Both the position numbers and the translations under genes were made by a program. Shown one piece after another: positions 11,203 to 23,170 of a stretch of DNA of 64,000 nt; positions within the stretch are counted from its first letter, which is position 1; each line of letters begins with the position of its first letter. Source of the stretch: Linnemannia schmuckeri (taxonomy: Eukaryota; Mortierellomycota; Mortierellomycetes; Mortierellales; Mortierellaceae); contig JANATG010000007.1 in the NCBI GenBank assembly GCA_029449235.1, positions 434,001 through 498,000 of the forward strand, written 5' to 3'. The notes under the pieces were generated by a model that made no database searches, was not told the origin of the DNA, and saw only the letters and a list, made by a program, of their open reading frames with translations.

Positions 11203-14200
11203 ATACGTGCGATGCGATATGTGTTGAGGATGGATGAAAGGAAGGAAAGGGTGACTGAGAGAGGGTATACGTGAAAGATAAAAAAGAAAAGAAAGAGAGA
11301 GAGGGAGGAATAGGCACAGTTGAGAGGTAGAGTAGGGAGTAGTAAGTCGGACAAGTGGGCGTAAGAGGGGTGAGAGAAGGTTAGAATGAGTAAGACAAGA
11401 AGGTATGGGAGAGAGTGAACAATCAACAGTGAACAGCGAAAGTGAGTGAAGGGTGACGGTGAAATGAATGAAGGACGAGAGTGATGATGATGAGAAAGAA
11501 AGAAAAAGAGAAGGAAAGAAAGAAAGAAAGAAAAAGTGATGACAGAAGAGAAGACAAGAAGCAGGACAGGAGAGAAAGGAGGAAAGGGCAGAGAAAGGGG
11601 GAGAGGGGGAGAAGTGGGAGAGAATTGCAAGAAGAGAATAATTTTGTGGAGAAGAATACTCAATACACAGACAGAGTGGGCAAACAACATTGCCCATTCC
11701 TTTCCATTTTCCATGTCATCCAATCCATAGTGCCACATACATACAAGCTATTGCATCTTTTTCTCACTTTGTTTGTTGTTTGTTGTTTGTTGTTGACAAT
11801 TGACGATGTTGATAATGTTGATGATATTGATCATTGTTGTTGACATACCTGCCTCTCCTTCTCTCTATCGACTGTAGTGATTGTATGCAAACACGGCACA
11901 AACAACCGTCCTTCCTCTGCATCGGGATACACACAACACAAACAGGAAACACGTACTATGGTACATCGTACCATTTCATTCTTTGTTCTTTTTCTTCTTC
12001 CTTCCCTTGACTCTTTCTTCTTACTTTTCCTTTCCTTTTTTCCTTTTCTTTTTTTTTCCTTTTCCTTTTCCTTTTCCTTTTTTCTTTTCCATTTTTCCTT
12101 TTCCTTTTGTTTCTTTTCCTTTCCTTCTCTTCCCCTTCCCTCAACTGACCCTCCCCCACGATCCCGTCCCTGGCTGGGAATCAATTGCTCGTCCCCCCGA
12201 TCGCACTCTAAAATCTTAATATACTAAAAACCTAAGGACTGATGCACACCTTTCCTATCCACCCTACCCTCCCTGTCTTTCTTTCCTTTAAGTCTTTCTA
12301 CCCCTTTTTACATCTCGGAAAGACCGTTTTCCCTGTTTATCTGTCTTTTTCTTTATTTCGTTGGAATTGCCTCCTCCAGAGTGTATTATTCGAGCTGCCA
12401 GTGCAGTGAAAGAGTTGTTGTTGACGTGGTCTTTTTCTTTCCTTCATGGCCACCGTTTTTTCTTTGGGCATTCTCTTTGACAGAGTGTCAACGATGGCGC
12501 CTGAGATCAAATCAAGACCAAGGGGTAGAGGATGATGGTGTTTGGACGGAGATCAACTTCTGTTGATCGCCGATCGTCGATCGCCTTTTGGGCAAAAGAA
12601 GGATCGGGGCACCATGATCTACAAAGTGTTCCGGGTATCACGCCATGAACCGCATTCTTAATTTTCACTAACACCATTTTCCTTCTTTTCCTCTTGTTCC
12701 TTGGAAAATCGCCGAGTGGGATTTGCTGCAAACCCGTATGGGAAAACAGATAGAAAGAAAAAGAAAAAGAAAAAGAAAAAGGAAAAAAATATAAACCTTC
12801 TCTCTACCCTCAATCCTAAGGGAAGGAGAAAAGAGCAAAAAGGCAATCTGATGTGGTGTGTCTACCAGCAATCCATCCCATAACCTTCTTTTCATCCTCG
12901 GCCTTACTCATCCAAATGCCTATTGCAAAGAGCCATTGTGCCTCCGGAAAATAAAATCCCAACGCCCTTCAAACCTTGGAGGAAAAAAGAAATAAAAACA
13001 TTGACAAACGAGATTGAATGAGCTAGTTGCTCGCCCAATGAATGACCTTCCATACTCCTCACTTTTTTTATGATTCTATTCTCTTTCGTTTCTATCATTT
13101 CATTTCAACTACAACTTCTCTGTCCCCTATATCTCCTGACTTATCTCTTCTCTCGTACCTTTCTCTCTTCTACTATCATTATGTCCATCTCTCTCAATTC
13201 ATTCGTTCCTCATTTTCTCCTTTCTTCCTTCCCTACTTCGGGCTCCCTTTTCTTCCTCTTTTCTCATTCGCCTTTCTCTTTTTAGTCAGGATTGCGGACA
13301 ACAACGAATTGTATATCCTCTTTGTATAAAGTTCGATTTGAACATGGAAAGGAAGTAAGATTTGGACCGAGGTGGATAAAAGTACATATTCATCAAAAAG
13401 GGTCTTGCTCTGTAGACCAAATTATGACGGAGTACAGAGAGTGAAAAGAGGAGAAGAGATCTGTAACAGGGGGTTAGACAGAAAAGGGATCTGGAGTAGT
13501 AGTATTTATGATGGATGGACGTATTGTAATAGCAGTAGTGTGAACAATACTTGAAATGTTGCCTCGGTTGGTTGACATCGAGGGTGCAACAAAAAAAAAA
13601 AAAAAAAAAAATGGAGTAAACTCCTAAATCAAATAGATCCATTCGCCTACCCTCAACATCAAAAGCCAAATCTCCACAATTCACATCGAAAATGCCAATT
13701 CAATTGCAGAAAAAAAAACGGAGGCAATAGAAGGAAGAAAAAAAAGCGTGTCTGAGAGTGTTAGAGGGAGAGTGACATGATGTGCCTCAAGGATGGATGG
13801 GAGGACAGACAGAAGGAAAGTGACGAGTGACGAGATACGACAACGACAATCACAATGAATTTGCTGCTAACGCTCCTATATTTTTTTGCCATTGTATGAA
13901 GATAAAAATGGAGGCGTCGACCATGTCCACAAGCATGTTGTTGTGCGTGGATATCTGGATACATGGATATAGGATAGTTAAAGAGGCGATATGACGCTGG
14001 AGCTTATACAAGTACCGCTGGACTAGTTGAAATAAAGTCACCTGGGCGATACACTTTGGCAGTAGGAGTGATAGCATACATATTTGTAGTAGTAGTGATG
14101 ATGATGAGGATGGTGCCCACTCCCTACCTACGCCCCTTCTTTTCTTTCCCTTCCTCTTCTCGGTCGCAGTCACTTTGTCCTCCTCTGGTCCCTTGAAATA

Positions 14201-14439
14201 TTGGCAATGTTGTCTCAGAGTCTTTTTTTACTTTTGACAACTTTGTCCCTTTATACTCTTTTCCTTCTTTCTTCTTCCTCCTCCCTTTTTAACTCTCTTC
14301 TTCCTTTCACTGCTTCCGCCACCACTTTATTCCACTCACACACTCACACACAAACACAAGCACTCATTCGCACTTCCTCCTCCTCTTCTTCCTCCTCCCA
14401 GCCAACCAACCAACAACAACAACAACTACAACTAAGACC
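11203..14439. other. 3.2 kb divergent spacer between G-alpha and Igo1 genes
   Basis: Shared upstream region. From 11203 to about 11650 it is purine-rich on the plus strand, so pyrimidine-rich on the G-alpha coding strand. From about 14200 to 14440 it is pyrimidine-rich on the plus strand ahead of Igo1. It also contains the pyrimidine tract at 12025-12130 and an A21 run at 13591-13611. I found no convincing exon; open frames here are low-complexity translations of the CT/GA tracts. Confidence 0.6.
12025..12130. repeat. Tandem TTTTCC polypyrimidine tract
   Basis: Nearly pure pyrimidine on the plus strand, built from repeats of TTTTCC/CTTTTC. Both strands are open in several frames only because of this composition. 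Confidence 0.85.
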
Positions 14440-15689
14440 ATGAGCTCTCCCTTGAACTCAAGCGCAGGCGCAACCGCCGCAGAACAAGCATACAACCCCA
14501 CACAGGTATCCTTTTATAACACTACTTTCCTCACACTCTTTCCTTCGACTTAACTTCACCTCCTTGTCCGTTCTCGACTGACAAGGAGCTCACCAGTCTC
14601 TCTTTATAAGCCGGAGAATGGACAAAATGAAAAACTAACTCGGTGATGTTATTCATTCCTACTTGTAGACGCTAAGTGAGCAGGAGCAAAAGCTGCAAAG
14701 GCTTTACGGAAACAGACTGCCCACCGCAAAGGGACTTCTCAACCAGAAGCTCAAGGTACCATTTGACACCGTGGACACTTTTTCCCTTTTCTCTTCAGAG
14801 CCCTTCTTTGGTCATTTTCGGAGCGTTCACTTTGTAGGCACATACACCGTCTCTCGTTCTCTTTTATCGCTATCTGCTCCCAGCCTTGACATTGGGTGGA
14901 GCACACAAGAAGCAGGGCGCAGTGAAAGTCATCTATCAGCTTTCGGCGTGGTGTGGGGAGCAGGTTAGATGAGACAAGAGCTACCAATCAAGAACTCGAC
15001 AACCAGTGATGATGACGGCAGTAAAAAAAATAAGAACCCAGCGGAAATGGAAAAAAAGAGAAAAGAAGGGCGACGATCTGAGAAGTGAAAAGAAAATGTG
15101 CTGGTCTGTCTATCTGGATACACCACACCTCTTCCTCATCACTGCCAATTATCACACTATTACTCCCAGGGAGATACATCACATACAATTGGCTATTGTG
15201 TTTAACTCTGTTGTTGGACAGACAATACCAGACGACATTATTTATATGACCCTTGCCCCTTTGTTGTTTGTTATGGATTGACGTGGTGTGGTGTGCGAAA
15301 TGGGAAAATTGAAACCAGGAACTCGATTCGGCTGTCTCTCTTTTTGGCACTCCTATCGTCACCGCCGCCTCTTCTTTCATCCTTTTACTCTCTCGCTCAG
15401 CTCAGTGCTCTATCCTTTCTTCCGTTTCATTGTCTGATACATGTATATGTGCTGACCCTTCCTTTTTTCTTTTACTAACACCATGCAATAGGAGCGCAAG
15501 TACTTTGATTCAGGAGACTATGCGCTGTCAAAGGCAGGAAAGACGACAGCTCCCGTTGGATCAGAACATCCTCAACCAGAAAACATCCCCCACTCCAATC
15601 CAGGAACTGTGAACCCTCTCCACGGATCACCGCCCGTCAAGGAATCGTCCCTCATCCACGAAGCCGAGGCGCCGCAGTCCAACGCTTAA
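14440..15689 (+). CDS. IGO1: Endosulfine/Igo1-family PP2A regulator, 3 exons, 116 aa
   Basis: Small, mostly disordered protein. In this family, Greatwall/Rim15 phosphorylation of the Ser in FDSGDY turns it into an inhibitor of PP2A-B55, linking nutrient state to mitotic or quiescence entry. Exons: 14440-14505, 14669-14755, 15492-15689. The core is 'EQKLQRLYGNRLPTAKG' then 'ERKYFDSGDYALSKAG', with the FDSGDY motif intact at the start of exon 3. Length is typical for fungal Igo proteins. The ATG follows a CT/CA-rich leader of about 240 bp and is the first in frame. The C terminus is Pro/Ser-rich and divergent, as usual for the family. Confidence 0.93.
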
Positions 15690-16890
15690 AAAGCGAAGCA
15701 CAGGATCAAGCAGGGATATCCCTATCAAGGGAAACATCTCAGCGAGCGAGCGAGCTGGCGTATGAGGACCAGCAGGATGCAGTTTTTTTGAACAATACCT
15801 TTTTTTTTTCTTTTTTCGCTTTTTCTTTTGCTTAAAACCCTTTTTTTTTCTTTTTTTTTTCTTTGTTTCGTTCTTTTCTTTTTGTCTGTTTGTTTTCTCT
15901 TTTTTTTGCCACAAGTGTGCAAAGCCATTGAATGTGGTTTTCTCTTTTTTTTTTCCAAGCATGCATTCATAAATAAATAAAAAAAAAACAACACAGAAAT
16001 CAACAAACATCAATAACCACGCAACGCTATGCATGAATGCGAAATGGGCCATGGTGCGCATGTACTGTACATCCTTACCCCTGTCCAATTGACGCACAAT
16101 TTTGACGCCTTATCACTCAAGTTTCTGTTTGACTTGCCTCGTTTTGTCCATCCATCCGTCATGTCCTCCCTCCCTATCATCTCCTCTTATTCTCTCTCAC
16201 CCTCGAGCATGCGTCCTTATGCAGGGGATACACAAAAGAAAAACTTTTTTGAACATTTTTTGCGTTTCTGCATCACCATCAACATCAAGTCAAGCTGCAC
16301 GAGATCTCGTCCTGCCCTCCCTTCTTGTCTTCCAGTGCCTCTCTCTCTCGCTCATTCGCTTGTCTCTATCTCTGTACACAAGTGCACACACTCATTCACT
16401 CGTTCATTCACATCAAAGTTACGTATCTTCGTCATACGACTCGGACCCACAACCCCAAGTAGGGCACAGAGCACGGACAACACAATTGCTCTAGCCGAAA
16501 AAAAAAAAAAAAAAAAAAAAAAGGAAACAGCGTCTTATATTTGTCTCCTATTTTGCAGACTGGGCGTTGCTGTTATTTGGTGTGTGGAATTAGCGGGTGA
16601 ATGGGTTGGATGAAAAACTGCAGGCTTTTCGTGTAATTTTTCGTTAATTTTCCACTAAGCTTTCCACGCTTTGTATTTTTGTTTTTCTTCACCGCTTGAT
16701 AGTGAAAAAAGATGGACTGAAGATCATGGCATTACCGACATAAAAGATAAAAAAAGGCATGGTTTTTATTATGCAAATGTGCGGTGGAAAAAAGGGGGGT
16801 TGTTGATTGGTGAAAAAGACAAAGAGAGGGGTGAATGCTTTGTGTGTTTGATTATGCTGATATGAGGAGTGTGTAGTGAGGGAGAGTAGC
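15690..16890. other. Convergent spacer downstream of Igo1
   Basis: AT-rich with many T-runs and an A25 tract at 16498-16522. Open frames on both strands are Lys- or Phe-rich products of these runs. No gene seen. Confidence 0.6.
16498..16522. repeat. Poly(A) tract, 25 bp
   Basis: Uninterrupted A run on the plus strand. No flanking duplication or element body was found, so it is not called as a retroelement tail. Confidence 0.9.
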
Positions 16891-19643
16891 TTAGTCTTTA
16901 GGCAGGTTGGACAGATCCAACCCATGATGTTGTTCCTGTTGCTGTTGTTGTGAAGAAGATGGAGGAGGAGGTGAAGGAGAGAAGGAAGTTGAGGTACTAG
17001 TAGGGTTCAAAGGCTGGACCGAGACCGGTCTCGACCTCACGGTCGTACCATTCGCATCATTCGGTGAACGTGGGGGAACGACTGTCTCGGTCAGAGTAAT
17101 ACCTTCCTTCTTCCACCACGACAATGATGACGGTACGGGGTCCTGGTGAAGGTTGCTTGAAAAGCTGGCTGGGTAACCTGGGGGTGGTGAAGATGTTGCT
17201 GTGGCTGTGACGATCGAATGTGCGGGTGCCGTGTAGTAGTTGTTGTAATAAGCGTTGGTATTGTTGTTGTCGGAGAAAGCGAGACCGCTATCGTTTTGGA
17301 GGTGCATGGAGATGATCTCGTCCTTGGGCGGGCGAGCCGGGTAAGCTGGACTGTTGCCTGTAGTATTCTGGAGGTAGGTCTGGTGCATGGAATGGTGGTC
17401 CTGCTGCAATAGACCTAGCCGGTCATCCTGCTGGTGATCATTGTACATATCCATGGGGAAGTGAGTTCTGTCGTTCAATTGACTACTCCGTCTTCCTCGG
17501 CCGATGTTGTTAGTTCTGCTGGAGGGTGAGAGGGGTTCTTCGGTGAGGCTGTGAAGAAGTCCTTGCTCTGAGAATGTGCTGTTGCGGTATTGGCTGTTGT
17601 TGGTGTAATTTTGGTGGCGTAATGATTGTTGCTCTTGTTGGTACTGTTGGAGTTTTTGTTGTTGGTAGTATTCAAATACTCCACCGCCCTCAGTGGCAGA
17701 GGATGTCCGACGGTGGTGTCTGTCAATACTGACACGGCGAGACGAAGAGTTGACGGCTGGTGGGTGCTCAGGTGAAGGGAGCTGACCTTTATGCTGGTGT
17801 TGGCTCTCGAACAGCATCCGACTCGGCAACGTCAACGGCTCCATCATCATATTCTTCCCATTACCTCCACCACCTTGCACATGACCATCAACGCCGCTCA
17901 TACGAGACCTTATTGATGCAGCTCGACGGACCTTGACCTTTGTCCGCTCCTGGTCATAACCCTGGAAAACCGCTCCGTCGATATAATACTCCATCAGGAC
18001 CAACTCCAGTTCATCCAACTGCTCTTTGACCATCGCGACTCGCATCTCTGTTGACATTCCCGGCTCAAATTTCCCAATGTTGGACTGATGTGTTGTAAAG
18101 GGTCCCTTAGACAAGCCACCCTGCGACGTATACGCCTCCGCCAGCGACTCAGTAATCCTACGACGGAAATACGGAATGCCCGAGATGAATCCCCAAGGTG
18201 ACATAACGGAGACACCAAACAAGAAGACCAGAATCGACCCCACAATCCCAACAAGTCCTCCAATATCCGACATAGTCGCTCTGACACTTGTCTTTTCCTC
18301 ATTATACGATTCACTTGCAATAACAGACGCCGGGCGGATAATAAGAACAGTCGTGAAGTTATCCCAGGTGGCGGGTCGGGCCGCAGGGAAAGGCATATGG
18401 GTGACCGAACTCTTATAAGAGTATCCAATGGTTTCGCCTCCGAAACCCAAGAAATACTTGAATCGTTCAAAAGTGATAGTGTAGTTGGATTGACGTTTAA
18501 CGTTGTGGAATTTTAGGGGCTCGTACCGGATCTCGACAATGTGGCCTGGGTAGAAGTAGTACTGGTTCGAGATATCCCGAGAATCAACAACTGTCGTTGA
18601 CGAGTCTAAAAGAATAAATAGTTGTTTTAGTATGAAGCATTGGACAAGGCGACAAGGGGGCATTATCCCAGCTTATTGAATTAGTCTCTCTTGAGTAGAA
18701 ACTTACTGGGATGAATCAGACCGACACGAGTCCAATCAGAGGCATAGCGAGGGCTATGCCTAAGGACATATCGCATGTACTCGCCTTTACCGTCCTTGGC
18801 ATCTAAGCTACCGACGCCCGATCCCAGAACAAGGATGTTCGGGTCATCGCCTACCTGTGGATCCAAGGGATATTCGCCAGTCAAATCATGGTACGACATC
18901 GATGTCAAGTTAACCGCATCCGCCCCGTAGACGCTAAAGATATTCAGCACTTCCAAAAGATGTCACAACAAACGGGAAAAAAAAAAAGGTTACACTCTTC
19001 GTCCACTTTGCCATTTATTTCTGCAGGGGCGTGAAAGGAAGATTGAATGCCAGTGTTCATTGTAGTTCTTTACCTGGAGCGACGGTTCCGTTGTTGGATT
19101 CGTTTTCGATGGAAAGGATGTTGTAGGGTCGAGCGTCGCCGAGCTTGAGGTACTCTACCAGGTTGTTGAGGTACCAGACCGTTCCCAGGAGGCACGCGAG
19201 TCCTACACGATAAAATGGTGGCAAAGGGGTCAATGCATGTCGGGAATCAGAGGGAGAGAGAGAGATTGAGAGAACGGAAAAATCTGTTTTGACTTTTCTC
19301 ATCAACAAGTGAAAACGTCGTAAGGTCATGGAATGGAAACTTACTTGTGATGAAAATGACAATCGTCCTGAAGATACACACCGTAACGTTCTCACCAACT
19401 CGCCTACGAGGATAGGGATCTACTCATTAAACAAACACAACAAATAAAAAATAAAGGCTCGTAAGTTACAGACTGCTTCGAGTTCGAAAAAACAGCAGCC
19501 TTTCTCATGACGAAAGGTGACTTACACCCGAAGGTACAGATGGCCCAACCGATACTGGCAGGACCATGTAACGAAGAATCAAACGATGCTGCGAGTACTC
19601 TGCGCATTCTCTTTAATGTGCTTTGTCTGTATCCTGTGGACAT
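16891..19643 (-). CDS. Two-TM membrane protein with Q-rich cytosolic tail, unknown function, 5 exons, 759 aa
   Basis: I do not recognise a named family. Exons in coding order: 19643-19526, 19419-19345, 19202-19074, 18949-18707, 18605-16891; phases agree. The protein starts MSTGYRQSTLKRMRR. A first hydrophobic segment spans about residues 50-80 (CIFRTIVIFIT then LACLLGTVWYL). About 215 residues follow with several N-glycosylation sequons, then a second segment near 299-330 (GGLVGIVGSILVFLFGVSV). The last 430 or so residues are low-complexity, rich in Gln, Ser, His and Pro. A likely topology is N and C termini in the cytosol with one large extracellular or luminal domain, as in a sensor or scaffold; that is inference. 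Exon 2 (75 bp) was placed by phase and hydrophobicity. Confidence 0.75.
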
Positions 19644-19959
19644 GTTAATCGATATTTTCTTTGCTTTCTTGAGGCTGAGTCTGTTATTGCTGGCGGTATG
19701 TGGGCGGATGTGTTCCTGCAGGTTGGGTGATTGATTAATTTGAAACAGGTGAATGCGATTTTCCAGGTACAGCCTATGATGGACTTGAGTTAAGTGAGTG
19801 TTGGGAGGAAATTCGGAAAGACCAAACGTCCAAAGGATTGAAGAGCGAAGGGGCTGGGAAAAGTGAAAAGCGAGAGTGAAGAAAAAAGAAAGAAGAAAAC
19901 GGGAAGCGGAAAGACCTTTGTTTTTATGGCGCCCAAGATGCTTAATCATAGCACAGGCG

Positions 19960-19995
<36 letters not shown>
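19960..19995. repeat. Poly(A) tract, 36 bp
   Basis: Longest homopolymer in the window, preceded by GGCG and followed by GTTCC. No duplicated flank found within about 500 bp upstream. Confidence 0.9.
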
Positions 19996-19998
<3 letters not shown>

Positions 19999-21579
19999 CC
20001 TGATTTTCATTTTGGCCGTCCAAGTGGACGCATGCTTTGTTGCCACCTCCAACCATCGCATGTCGGTTGACGAACTGACATAATGCGCATGGGGGACATG
20101 CAAGCCCATTGAATTGAGGTCCGACGCTGAATGCTCGATAGCATCCAGCTGTTCACATTTTAGGATTGGGTCACAAGCATTTCTTTGGCCATGGGCCATT
20201 GATACACAGATGGCTCTCATACATTCGCATCGTCCTGTCCCTCGAACCGATCGCTTTTCTCTTGTTTTAGTGCTTGCGTGTGGCAGGGCAGGAGTAAGCA
20301 ATCATCCAAAAGAGACCTGAGAGCATCTATTTTCTTTTACTCACCCTCCATCTTTAGCCATCTATCCCTCTTTGCTCGCGGTTTTTCCACTCAGCTTTGT
20401 CTTTGTCTTTGGTTTTGTTTTTCGCCTCACCTTGGCTTGGCCACTTGGCTTGGTCATGATCACCTTTGACTTTTTTCCTTTTGCCTTTTTCTTCATCACG
20501 AACAACCAGAAAAACAAGTTATTGAAGATAAATAACAAAAATATAGATCGTGCAATGCGTGACTCCTGCATGGCAGAAGGACGGGGTGTTGTCTTCATCT
20601 TTCTCACTTTTTCCTTCCTTTTCACATCCCTCATCTCGCATCATTTAGCTTAACCCTGTTCACTGGAGGCGTAGCTACTTCTTTTTACGTCTTTTTAGAC
20701 GCCACAGCAACCACGCATACTGAAGTCAGGGCGAAGGGATCGTGAAATGGGACATGACCAAGAGGGATGGCAAAGAGGACAACGAATCCATCTCACTTGT
20801 TTTGTTTTTTCGCGGCAGTTGAAAAAAAAGATCGTGTTTGCGTTGGAAAGGGTCCAGGCCAAAAAGGAGGAAAGAGAGTGACACCTTTTTCACTCAGCCC
20901 CGTCTCTCGCAAAAAAACGGATAAAGGAAAACTTTAACACATTCTTTATAAGCTTGCTTTAATCCATGCTCTTTTCAACACATTTATGTCGAATTTGGCT
21001 GCAGGATGATCTCTTCCTTTTCCCTTTTTGTTCTTGTCCTTTTTTTTCTTGTCCTTTTTTTTTAATCTCCTTAAACCACGCATCCACCTTGTACCAAGGT
21101 GTTGTAAGGCATTGCTGCTTTGATCACTTTGCACTTTCCAAATGTTCATTTTCTTCAAGTCAAATATAAAAACTTGACACAGATCATGTTATCGAAGAAA
21201 TTAATCCGAAAGCCAACAACAGCTTACATCCTTCCCGGACTAATATGGCCAACATCGGAAACTTTTTTTTTCTGACGTTTTCACACTCTCTGTTGAAACA
21301 ACGATGTGGCCTTTTTTTTCTTCGTCTGTTCCATCTGGGCTAAGGCGCCTTAAAGATATCGATCAAGAAGTCCATCATCATCGTCCTTCAAGAGCCGGCG
21401 CTGCAGAGCACAACCATCATCCTTAGCAAAAAACGCGCTGCAGCTAACTTCGGTCAGTATTTGTTTTCGACAGCAGTGTTTTCAGTGTTGGCATCCATCT
21501 GTGCTTGGCCAAGCCACTGGACGTCAACACCAACACACCGCCACCCGCAATGAGATTCTCACAACATCTTGGTGGCGTC

Positions 21580-21586
<7 letters not shown>

Positions 21587-21611
<25 letters not shown>
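21587..21611. repeat. Poly(T) tract, 25 bp
   Basis: Uninterrupted T run in the gene-poor stretch. No element body recognised on the reverse strand. Confidence 0.9.
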
Positions 21612-22739
21612 CATTACATTACCCGTGACTCCATCACGAAGGAAAATGATGGATAAAGGGCTTTGTACTTCGATGGGTTGCCAGCTTGGATGTACTCAGC
21701 CCAAAAATATAGAGAGGAAGGCACCTAGGTGTGAGGTGCGAGCATCTTATTTCCCCATAGGAGAAAATGGCGGCGTGATTTCATGGAGGAGGAAAAAGAT
21801 ATCGAAGGTAAAAACAGTTGATATACTTTTATCCCATTCATACAATGAGGAAGGAGGTGTGATAGACTGCTTTGAATGTAGGTTAGTAATTGCAAGCTTC
21901 AGACAGACATATCTGAATAGAGAGAAGGACATATGTTTAGGGGTGACCAAAATCATGCCGTGTCCGTGGTTTTCTGTATTTTCAGCTCTTTCATAAGGAT
22001 TGTCCAGAGAACTAAGTACTAGGAATGATAAAAGTGACACGCAAACATTGGGACGAACGCAAGGAAGGAAAGAGTCTTCTAAGCGATTTACTTTTGCAAT
22101 CTCTTGGTACCATCACTATCGTCGGAGAATTCACGTCCAATTCTCACGACTAGCCCCTCGACACCTTTCAAAGCCGTCTTTTTTTTCGCTCTTTTTGTGC
22201 AAGCCAAATTTATCTCCTCTTCCTCAATTCAGTTTCATCGTGTACGCTCTTGCTTCGTCCTGATTCACCGTGTACCATTCATTCCAATTCAGATCCCCCT
22301 TTAACTCTTACTCTTTCCTGTCTCATGTACATTTCAAAGGACAATAAAAAATCAAAAGTTGATTCTAACAATGCAAAGGAATAATCCATTGTGTTACGTG
22401 TCATGACCTTACTTTCTAATTTTTTGATGACACCATCCCTCCCTTCCCCTTTTCTCTTCCATCCCTCTTGTTGCTCTCTCATTCTCACACTCTCCCTTCT
22501 TCCTCTTCCCTCATTCCTCTTTCCTTTCCTCATCATTTGGAGCTGGAAGGAGGGGAAAAGTAAAAAGATACCCAATTTGACACGTTTTGTAATATTTCAT
22601 TTCGATGTTTTTGGGATATATATGTTTTTTTTTTAACGTGATGAATGCGGTTTTTTGAAAAAGAAATACAAAATGGATCAACATGGGTCAAATTTGGGTG
22701 CCGAGTGGGGTTCTGTGGCTACAACAGGGACGTCGATGG

Positions 22740-22775
22740 CTCTGCCATCGGCTCTTCCATCGGCTCTGCCTTCCT
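22740..22775. repeat. Short tandem repeat CATCGGCTCT(G/T)C
   Basis: Three near-identical 12-14 bp units (GGCTCTGC, CATCGGCTCTTC, CATCGGCTCTGC). No coding context was identified. Confidence 0.6.
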
Positions 22776-23170
22776 CCTCACCTCTTCCGTCGTCGTTGGT
22801 GACTTTCATGCTGGTTATTGTGTCAAATTTAGGTATAATCAGGCATCATTATGCCTAGTTATATCCAGCCTAGGTTTCTGAAATGGTAGAAAGGTCTGTG
22901 ACGCGGTGAAGGGGGTTTCTGGCACGGCAGAGAGAGTGTTTGGCATGTTACTTGAAAAATGGAATAGCAAATTTGACAAAAGAAAAAACTTTTATTTTGC
23001 AATGCTACGTATGGAAATGCTATGGTATGAGACAGAGAAAAGATAAATGGTATGCGATCACTGCAACAGTGCGAGTGGAGTGGGGATATGTAGTGATTGT
23101 TCATCAAGAGCAAAGGTATGCCAGGTATGCCATGAGCCATGCGCCATTCGCAAGCTACTAGCAAGACCCT

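Larger units (their letters stand above)
19644..23170. other. 3.5 kb region with no recognised gene
   Basis: Upstream of the membrane-protein gene and downstream of striatin. It holds an A36 tract (19960-19995), a T25 tract (21587-21611), a GACGTC/TTTT-containing palindromic patch near 20683-20702 and a short tandem at 22740-22775. Open frames are short and show no family resemblance. An undetected small or non-coding gene is possible. Confidence 0.5.

Noticed and set aside
15627..16097. Lys-rich 156-codon minus-strand ORF and similar Lys/Phe/Ser-rich frames elsewhere
   Set aside because: These are translations of A/T or CT/GA homopurine tracts with no domain, no homology and no splice support.
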